Shown: one piece after another, positions 58,355 through 64,000 of the stretch
How the letters are laid out: each line of letters starts with the position of its first letter
Numbering within the stretch: the first letter of the stretch is position 1
Notes under the pieces: model-generated
The model's input: only the letters and a program-made list of their open reading frames with translations
Told to the model about the DNA's origin: nothing
Databases searched by the model: none
Origin: Muriicola sp. Z0-33
GTDB taxonomy: Bacteria; Bacteroidota; Bacteroidia; Flavobacteriales; Flavobacteriaceae
Direction of reading: 5' to 3'
Length of the DNA stretch: 64,000 nt
NCBI RefSeq assembly: GCF_026126425.1
Contig: NZ_JAFMPW010000002.1
Location: 593,239-657,238, forward strand
Program-made: the position numbers and the translations under genes

Positions 58355-58773
58355 GACACATAATTTAGATTGTTTAAGGCTTGCACTAAATAAATTCTGA
58401 TTAAGGTAAAATCTACGGTTATTTTTTTTTGTTTTTGAGATATTGAGTCATTTTAAAACATTAACAAAAAAGAAATACTACTTTCTTTAAAACCCACTGA
58501 GATAAGCGTTGTCTGCAGTTTATGTTGTTTTTGAACGATAAACATTAACATTAATTGAAGCCTACTTCTCAGAATGCATTTCGGTAAGAAATGTATAAAT
58601 AAGTTAAACAATCTTGGGTCAAAAATTGGTTAAACAAAACTGTTAAAAAGTGTTAATATTTTATCTATTGAAATAGCCAAGTGGCTATCAGTTGGGATTG
58701 CCCATAGTGAATCCATACTCAAACTGAAGCATAATTATGCAATCTCCGTAATCAAGGTAGATCAATTTAAAAA
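58355..58773. other. Intergenic region downstream of gltS
   Basis: About 420 AT-rich bases lie between the small LTxxQ gene and gltS, both on the minus strand. It should hold the promoter for the LTxxQ/Dcu operon. A plus-strand open frame across 58657-58800 encodes no protein I recognise. No tRNA, riboswitch or strong hairpin was seen. Confidence 0.4.
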
Positions 58774-59975
58774 TTACCCAAAAACACCCAATAAGAATTT
58801 AATAATCAAGGCATTGGAAATGTCAATAAAAAAAGCACCGACAAGCGGCACCACAATGAATGCCTTGGGCGACCCGCCGAACTTCTTTGTAACCGCGGTC
58901 ATATTGGCAATTGCCGTAGGTGTTGCGCCTAAAGACAATCCCGCATATCCTGCGCTCATTACAGCAGCGTCGTAATCTTTTCCCATAACCCTAAAAACAA
59001 CAACAATTACAAATAAGGAAATTACCACTAGCTGTGCAATTACAATTAGAAGCAATGGCCCTGCCAAATCGGCAAGGGTCCACAATTGAAGACTCATTAA
59101 CGACATTGCCAAGAAAAGTCCTAAAGATAAATCTGAAGCCATGGCTAGGGCTTTTGAATTTTCAGGTTGCCAATCAAAATTTTTTGAGAAGACAGGAATC
59201 AAGTTGGTAATGATGATGCCTGCGAACAAAGCTGTAACAAAAGACGGAAGGGAAAGTCCAATCCATACCAGTAATTCATTAATTCCTATACCCAGCCCTG
59301 CTGTTGAGAAGATAAAATATATCATCTGCAAAACATTATTATAATTCATCTCTACGGTATCCTCTTTATCATGGCGAACACCTACTGTAACAGGTTTACT
59401 ATCTTTTGGTTTTAAATCGTATTTATTTATCAAAAATTTCGCAATAGGACCTCCAATAAAGCCTCCAAGTACCAAACCAATGGTCGCGCAGGCAATACCC
59501 ATTTCCATGGCATTCGAAATGCCAAAATCATTTTGAAAAGTAGGTACCCATGCAATTGTGGTGCCATGACCCCACTGAAAGAAACCGAGCCACCTAAAAT
59601 ACCCGTCACACTTGGCATACCAGTGATGTAAGCAATTCCAATTCCGTTGAGGTTTTGGATAAAAAGATAGCCTACTGCTAACACTAAAAGTAGTATCAAC
59701 GATTTGCCTCCTTTCAATAGCGTTTTTAATCTTGAAGAGAGTCCTATGGTTATAAAAAAAATGATAAGTAATGCATCGCGTAATTCGAGCGCAAAGTTTA
59801 CCTCTATCCCGGTAAAAGCATATAGAACTCCAAAAAAGATGGAAAAAATCACTCCTCCTGTTACAGGTTCGGGAATGTTATACGCTCTAAAAAATGAGAT
59901 TTTCTTGTTTATGTATTTGCCTAAAAACAAGACGAGACATGCAATTACAATAGTGTCTCTAGGACCTATTTCCAT
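58774..59975 (-). pseudogene. gltS: Sodium/glutamate symporter gltS, split by a one-base deletion
   Basis: The two frames 59430-59975 and 58774-59508 together make one complete GltS-type carrier. The N-terminal part (MEIGPRDTIVIACLVLFLGKY) ends correctly at GGSVSFSG and the C-terminal part continues with HGTTIAWVPTFQNDFG and ACATIGLVLGGFIGG. A G is missing within the run at 59570-59573 (CCCC on the plus strand); one more G would restore SGGHGT, the family's conserved motif. This could be a sequencing error or a true loss. It is 58 bases downstream of the MBL-fold gene. Confidence 0.87.
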
Positions 59976-60033
59976 AAGCTACTTGGGGATTATGATTTGA
60001 TTCATTAGTAGTTTGAAAGTTTACGAAATTAGG

Positions 60034-60870
60034 CTAAATTTTGATTTCATCACCCTCACGTGCAAAATAACAATTCTTAAATAGGACTTGACATTTTTTT
60101 TCCTCTGCTCGTATAAAATCATCATTGTGCTCCGGATCATGATGTGTCATGTATAGCTTTTTAACTCCTGCCAATTTCGCAACTTCAATAGCCTGCTCCC
60201 AACTACTATGTCCCCACCCTTTAAATTTTGGGAGTTCTTCAGGAGTATATTGTGCTTCATGAATCAAGACATCAGCATCCTTTGCGAAATCCACTATATT
60301 TTGGTCCAAAATATCGCCATGTTCAACATCGGTACAGTACACAAAAACTTTATCATTTACCTCTAAACGGTAGCCGTGTGCACCACCAGGATGAGAATGT
60401 GAGTTTGAGAGTAGCCTACCTGAACTACCTGTCTGGAATACTTCTTCGTTCTTTTTCTTTAAATGAAAAGCAAAGTTTGCACCCATATTGTCAAGGCTGA
60501 CCGGAAAGTACGTACTTTCCATTTGATGGGTGAAAATTGATTTAAGGTCTGGGATGTCCAAGTCTTCGCCCAAAGCAATAATGTCTATTTTTCTAGAAGG
60601 ATCATAGGCGGGGGCAAAAAATGGAAACCCTTGCAAATGGTCCCAATGGAAATGGGAAAAGGCCAATACAATTTTATCTTCTGAATTAAAAGGTCGTTGC
60701 ATTAATTCTTTTCCTAAAGTTCGTATACCAGTGCCTGCATCAAAAATTAAAACATCACCTTCTTTGTTATCGGCCATGACTGCAACGCATGTGGTGTTTC
60801 CTCCAAATTCCTGAAATCCACTTTCGCAAACAGGTATTGAACCTCTGGTACCATAGAATTTTATTATCAT
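60034..60870 (-). CDS. Metallo-beta-lactamase-fold hydrolase
   Basis: A 278-residue enzyme. It starts MIIKFYGTRGSIPV, the usual first strand. The metal site is FSHFHWDHLQGFPFF (HxHxDH). Further ligands are HSHPGGAHGYRL, VYCTDVEHGD and the late THHDPEH. The overall plan resembles MBL-fold phosphodiesterases and RNase Z-like proteins of the PDE/Rv-type branch. The substrate may be a cyclic nucleotide or a nucleic acid. It probably leads the gltS transcript. Confidence 0.85.
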   Translation of the reverse strand: MIIKFYGTRGSIPVCESGFQEFGGNTTCVAVMADNKEGDVLIFDAGTGIRTLGKELMQRPFNSEDKIVLAFSHFHWDHLQGFPFFAPAYDPSRKIDIIALGEDLDIPDLKSIFTHQMESTYFPVSLDNMGANFAFHLKKKNEEVFQTGSSGRLLSNSHSHPGGAHGYRLEVNDKVFVYCTDVEHGDILDQNIVDFAKDADVLIHEAQYTPEELPKFKGWGHSSWEQAIEVAKLAGVKKLYMTHHDPEHNDDFIRAEEKKCQVLFKNCYFAREGDEIKI

Positions 60871-60919
60871 AATCTGGTTTAAAAATTGATTTCGATACCA
60901 AGATAAAAATATATTTTCG

Positions 60920-61060
60920 GTTCATTCGCTGAAACCTGGCTATGGTGCAGGGGTTCGTTTCAAACTACTAAAAGACTAAGGTACTTGGTTGAGATTGGAT
61001 ATTGGTAGTGTGAAGGATGGACAAAACGGGATCTATTTTGGGGTTAATGAAGCATTTTAG
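60920..61060 (+). pseudogene. 3' fragment of a D15-type surface antigen gene
   Basis: Read on the plus strand from 60920, 46 codons give HSLKPGYGAGVRFKLLKD, a TAA at 60977, then GTWLRLDIG and DGQNGIYFGVNEAF with a stop at 61058. This matches the C-terminus of the intact barrel gene at 28028-29146 almost residue for residue, with one CAA-to-TAA nonsense change. The rest of the gene is absent. Confidence 0.88.
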
Positions 61061-61108
61061 GATCGTTCTTGATTCAACTTTTGGATGAATTCCGCCAGCA
61101 AAAAATTG

Positions 61109-62680
61109 TTAAAACCGATATCCTAATTGCGCGGTCAACTGTTCCCTTCCGCCAATTCCCAGTTGTACCATTAGATCCCAATGTTTGCCAAAACCTTTGT
61201 TCATACCCATAATAGCGTTCCAGGTAGTTGGGGTGAAGTTGACATTATACCTTAAAATATCTCCAGAATCCAATTCAAAGAAACCTGCAACATCAGAATC
61301 ATAATATTGCCCCATACTACCCGCAAAAATGTTGAGGTTATTAGGAAATCGATATCCCGCCATCAAGACATACGCATTGGCATTGGTCGTGGTATTGGCT
61401 TCCTCCACGCTGGCCCTTATGTATTGATAGGTCCCGCTAAAAAAGACATCCCCTATGCCTCCTCCCAAGGTTACGGAACCACCAATGATATTGGCCGATA
61501 CATCAATGTTAAGAGGAAGGGCTTGTGGAATATCACTAGGGTTCAATCCCAGAAAAGGAGCCAGGTCGAGAATCCCTTGCCTAAACTCTTCATCCAAAAT
61601 GAAATCGCCAGCAACCGTATTATCGGCCCTTCCAAATATCCCTGCCACGTTTAAAAACGGAAATATCCAAACATCGGGCCGTACAAAATATGTGGTAGTG
61701 GTTTGAACAATATTAGAGTTTTGCAAATCAAATAGGGAACTCAAATCTGCTAAATCCCCATCACCAAAACCGACACTGATGCCTTCAAAGTCCAGATCAT
61801 CGTCCTGTGAATGCAAGATTACGTTTATACCAACGGGTCTTGGTAATCCGTAGCCAAGTTTTGTAGCCGGTTTTCCGAAAATTGGAAGTGCCCAACCCAA
61901 AGTAACGTTAATCGTATCTTTAGCTTTTTCGTTGTTAAAAAAGGATGAAGATGTCGGTTTACCCAGCCAGGTAATCTGATCTCCATTAGGTGATTTATAT
62001 TCAGCGGTTTCATATATAAATTTATAGCTTTGGTCTTTTAAAGTATACGTTTCTTCAATGCCCGAAACTAAATATCCCTTTTGCTCTTTCGCCTTTTCAT
62101 AATAAACAACACGGTTAAAATTTTCCTTACCACCAGCAAGCTTTTTTAAACCTTTTAGTTCTATTCTTTTTAAGATGCCATCTATGATAAAAATTTTGCC
62201 ATCATAGTTTTTAATATCTTTTAACTCAGGTTCAATATCATTTTTAGAATACTTAAAACCGAATACAGTTTCGTTTCCACTTAAACGAACTTGTTTTAAA
62301 GAGGACTCATCATACAGGTTGCTACGAGAAAGTCTACTCAACTTATGGCTCTTTTCAATTGCTTTCTTTAATGACTTTAAATCTGATTTTGAAAACTGTC
62401 CCTGTTCGACAACAAACCGAAGATCCTTGCCATCTTTGTAAGATGGATCATAGATGATTTGGGTTTTAAAATTCTTCTCACTCTCAGAAGTTTTAATACT
62501 TATCTGAAGATTCTGGATAAAACTGCCCTCCTGTAAGAGCACGTTAGCAGCGGCATCAAGGACCTTGGGCGAAATACCATTCTCAATTAAATAATTACTG
62601 TTAAGCGGAGGAATATCCTGTGCATATATGGCCATATTCAACAAAAACCCGATAAATGAAAATAGAAATGGTTTTTTCAT
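61109..62680 (-). CDS. Outer-membrane beta-barrel protein of unknown function
   Basis: A 523-residue protein with a signal peptide (ends MAIYAQ, about residue 20). The N-terminal 230 residues are soluble and charged (KSDLKSLKKAIEKSHKL, ETYTLKDQSYKFIYETAEY). The C-terminal half is strand-rich, with LDFEGISVGFGDGDLADLSSLF and SANIIGGSVTLGGGIGDVFFSGTYQYI. It ends GGREQLTAQLGYRF with terminal Phe. No known family is recognised. It lies among the remnants at 60.9-63.6 kb but its frame is intact. Confidence 0.75.
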   Translation of the reverse strand: MKKPFLFSFIGFLLNMAIYAQDIPPLNSNYLIENGISPKVLDAAANVLLQEGSFIQNLQISIKTSESEKNFKTQIIYDPSYKDGKDLRFVVEQGQFSKSDLKSLKKAIEKSHKLSRLSRSNLYDESSLKQVRLSGNETVFGFKYSKNDIEPELKDIKNYDGKIFIIDGILKRIELKGLKKLAGGKENFNRVVYYEKAKEQKGYLVSGIEETYTLKDQSYKFIYETAEYKSPNGDQITWLGKPTSSSFFNNEKAKDTINVTLGWALPIFGKPATKLGYGLPRPVGINVILHSQDDDLDFEGISVGFGDGDLADLSSLFDLQNSNIVQTTTTYFVRPDVWIFPFLNVAGIFGRADNTVAGDFILDEEFRQGILDLAPFLGLNPSDIPQALPLNIDVSANIIGGSVTLGGGIGDVFFSGTYQYIRASVEEANTTTNANAYVLMAGYRFPNNLNIFAGSMGQYYDSDVAGFFELDSGDILRYNVNFTPTTWNAIMGMNKGFGKHWDLMVQLGIGGREQLTAQLGYRF

Positions 62681-62719
62681 TGTGATTAATATTTTGTGAT
62701 TATTAGCTTATTTATTTCG

Positions 62720-63121
62720 CTAGCCATTTCTTTTGTATCCGCTTTGTAAGATTCGATCATAGGTTTTTAAATACATCTCATTCTGCTGATATGTCAAAAT
62801 AGCTTTATCTTCTGCCTGCTGTTTTTTTGGAGTTCTTCAAATTTAGTACGTATCTCTTAATTAGAATAGTTTTTGTCCATAGTCATCCAACCGTTTCATC
62901 TTATAATAATAATATAGAATGATTTTGTCGTATTCATCTCTTACTTCAGGGTTTAATCCCATTGCCGTAGCACGATTGTAAAACCAGATTTGCATACTGA
63001 CCCTTTCTTGTTGTGTAAAGATCCAGACTCTAGGATCCTTGTAAGACCGAGAACTTTCAGATTTTGCGTGGCAAATCATCAAGGGAAGTATCATTTCGCA
63101 TACACACAGGAAGTTTACCTT
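62720..63121 (-). pseudogene. Frameshifted copy of the small LTxxQ-like secreted protein
   Basis: Read on the minus strand from about 63121, the frame has MQIWFYNRATAMGL and RDEYDKIILYYYYKMKRL, matching the protein at 20335. It then runs into stops. Two more pieces in shifted frames read EIRTKFEELQ and KAILTYQQNEMYLKTYDRIL and end at the TAG at 62720-62722. They match the rest of the 20335 protein in order. At least two frameshifts are present. Confidence 0.85.
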
Positions 63122-63305
63122 TTTCGTGGTACTTTGTTTGAAATCAGATATCAAAATAACAAACTGTAGAATTGCAAAATAAGTGAACAAATTAAATAAA
63201 ACAATGAATAAAAAACAAGAATATATTTTATATTCAATACTTAATGACATATTGCATGTGAAAACACGATTTAAAATAAAGGAAGCTAAATTGAGTTCCA
63301 TTTAG

Positions 63306-63638
63306 TATCATGATGAATTTGCCGCGCTGGTTAAAATCACTCTAAGAGATAGTGGTGCCTCAGAAGACGAAAAAAGTTTTTTAGGGCCATTGGCCCTCAA
63401 AATAGAGGTCAGCTCTGTAGAGCTCAATAAGATAATTGTAAAATACCTTACCTACCCCATGGATACCTTTCCTTCTTATCAGCACAAATTAGAACACTTC
63501 TATATGTTGAGTAAATTAGTAAATGAAGACGAAGAACTAAACACTTCGAAAATAAAAGCTTGGTTGGAGTGAATGGGAAAAGGAATGGGATTTACTCCTG
63601 CAAATATACCCTATATTGCGGACAGGTTCCTGAAGTAG
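63306..63638 (+). pseudogene. Decayed copy of the TerB-like gene
   Basis: The plus-strand frame reads YHDEFAALVKITLRDSGASEDEKSFL and then KIEVSSVELNKIIVKYLTYPM, and after a TGA at 63570 continues MGFTPANIPYIADRFLK to a TAG at 63636. It aligns along its length with the intact gene at 29937-30356. The codon just before the match (63303) is TAG where the intact gene has a glutamine codon. At least two nonsense changes and a lost start mark it as dead. Confidence 0.87.
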
Positions 63639-63643
63639 CGTCA

Positions 63644-63663
63644 GTGCTCAACTAAAGCCAACC
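63644..63663. repeat. 20-bp repeat, copy 2 of 2
   Basis: This is GTGCTCAACTAAAGCCAACC, identical to 49248-49267. It starts a 66-bp hairpin-bearing unit that continues to 63711. Confidence 0.8.
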
Positions 63664-63822
63664 CATGCTACGCATGGGTGGTTTTTTATTTCCATAGCCA
63701 TTCGAAATGAATTATCGGATTACCTCGCTTTGCTCGGTGATCCTGATTATGGGTAAGTTGCTCAACATAAGCCACCCCATGCTGCGCATGGGTGGTTTTT
63801 TATTTCCTTAACCATTCGAAAG
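63646..63822. repeat. Tandem pair of hairpin-bearing intergenic repeats
   Basis: Two related units (63646-63711 and 63759-63822), each with GCTCAAC-x-x-AAGCCA-, a CCCATGC-loop-GCATGGG hairpin, then GGTTTTTTATTTCC and ACCATTCGAAA- or similar. In the first unit an 8-bp stem (ACCCATGC/GCATGGGT, 63661-63679) has a three-base loop and is followed by GG and six Ts, so it also looks like a terminator. In the second unit a nearby palindrome CGAAAGC-AA-GCTTTCG adds another hairpin. They resemble REP-type elements. Confidence 0.7.
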
Positions 63823-63846
63823 CAAGCTTTCGATGGAAGGAAATAA

Positions 63847-63876
63847 AAAAGCCAAACATTTTCATGTTTGGCTTTT
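63847..63876 (-). terminator. Terminator of the tRNA-Pro transcript
   Basis: AAAAGCCAAACA pairs with TGTTTGGCTTTT (12 bp) around a 6-base loop. On the minus strand it follows the tRNA by 5 bases and is followed by a T-run (TTTTTTATTT). Confidence 0.8.
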
Positions 63877-63881
63877 GTTGG

Positions 63882-63956
63882 TCGGGGTGGCAGGATTCGA
63901 ACCTGCGACCTCCGCGTCCCAAACGCGGCGCGATAACCGGGCTACGCTACACCCCG
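63882..63956 (-). tRNA. tRNA-Pro (TGG anticodon)
   Basis: Read on the minus strand, the 75-base cloverleaf has acceptor CGGGGTG paired with CACCCCG, an anticodon stem CCGCG/CGCGG and the loop TTTGGGA, giving anticodon TGG. The T arm is GCAGG-TTCGAATC-CTGC and the discriminator base is A. The 3' CCA is not encoded. The gene lies at the window edge, with the pseudogene/repeat zone just beyond its 3' end. Confidence 0.95.
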
Positions 63957-64000
63957 AGATGGTCATCTAAATAACGTTTTGCTCCTCGCTTCTTAATCTT

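Noticed and set aside
58657..58800. A plus-strand frame reading into gltS antisense
   Set aside because: It has no start or family match and continues against a recognisable gene, so it is probably chance.
63882..63956. tRNA-Pro as attachment site of an integrated element
   Set aside because: I looked for a second copy of the tRNA 3' end in the window and found none, and there is no integrase gene.
1..64000. CRISPR array, prophage, transposase or rRNA operon
   Set aside because: No spaced repeats, phage structural genes, transposase/integrase motifs or rRNA-like sequences were seen.

Overview
The window reads as chromosomal DNA of a marine member of the Flavobacteriaceae (Bacteroidota). It is AT-rich and lacks strong Shine-Dalgarno sites. 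It carries Bacteroidota-type genes: a fumarate reductase-like succinate dehydrogenase with one cytochrome b subunit, DUF4202 and DUF7009 proteins beside siroheme synthesis, a Nudix-type sugar regulator, and red-algal polysaccharide enzymes (a GH117-like enzyme, a GH50-like enzyme and an S1 sulfatase). I cannot name the species.

Layout. 1-9.5 kb: an exopolysaccharide or capsule locus on the minus strand (initiating phosphotransferase, Wza, Wzc, a Wzy-like polymerase and a Wzx-like flippase) with a convergent family 4 glycosyltransferase. 10-18.3 kb: a carbohydrate block (type B esterase, sugar epimerase-like protein, Nudix regulator, sulfatase, GH117-like enzyme, tagaturonate reductase) with no SusC/SusD pair in view. 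18.5-20.1 kb: DUF4202, siroheme synthase and DUF7009. 20.3-30.4 kb: an efflux cluster made of a small secreted protein, a TolC protein fused to a periplasmic-binding-protein-like domain, an HlyD adaptor, an RND pump and a K+ channel-like protein, followed by two outer-membrane barrels and a TerB-like protein. 30.4-33.9 kb: a GH50-like enzyme between a lipoprotein gene and a decayed copy of that gene. 34-49.2 kb: mixed accessory genes, including two AraC-type regulators (one with DUF4242 and dead-cyclase-like domains), a nitrilase, a DinB-like protein, a BNR-repeat lipoprotein, a beta-helix protein and a FadL-type channel. 49.4-60.9 kb: a minus-strand asparagine/aspartate/succinate module (Spy-like protein, Dcu transporter, aspartase, asparaginase, SdhC-SdhA-SdhB, porin) with gltS and an MBL-fold hydrolase upstream. 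60.9-63.9 kb: one barrel gene among gene remnants, then hairpin repeats and tRNA-Pro.

How the genes work together. In the 49-58 kb module, periplasmic asparaginase would release aspartate, the Dcu carrier would exchange it for succinate or fumarate, aspartase would make fumarate and ammonia, and the Sdh/Frd complex would interconvert fumarate and succinate. Both amino-acid/dicarboxylate carriers look damaged: gltS has a single-base frameshift, and an in-frame TAA follows the natural dcu start.

The main structural discovery is decay and shuffling. Remnants at 60.9-63.6 kb match three intact genes of the 20-30 kb efflux cluster (the small secreted protein, the D15-type barrel and the TerB-like protein). 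A 20-bp repeat occurs at 49.25 and 63.65 kb, and next to its first copy lies about 100 bp copied from the 3' end of the alcohol dehydrogenase gene at 43.2 kb. The best candidate for a little-described system is the efflux cluster, whose outer-membrane factor carries its own binding-protein-like domain.
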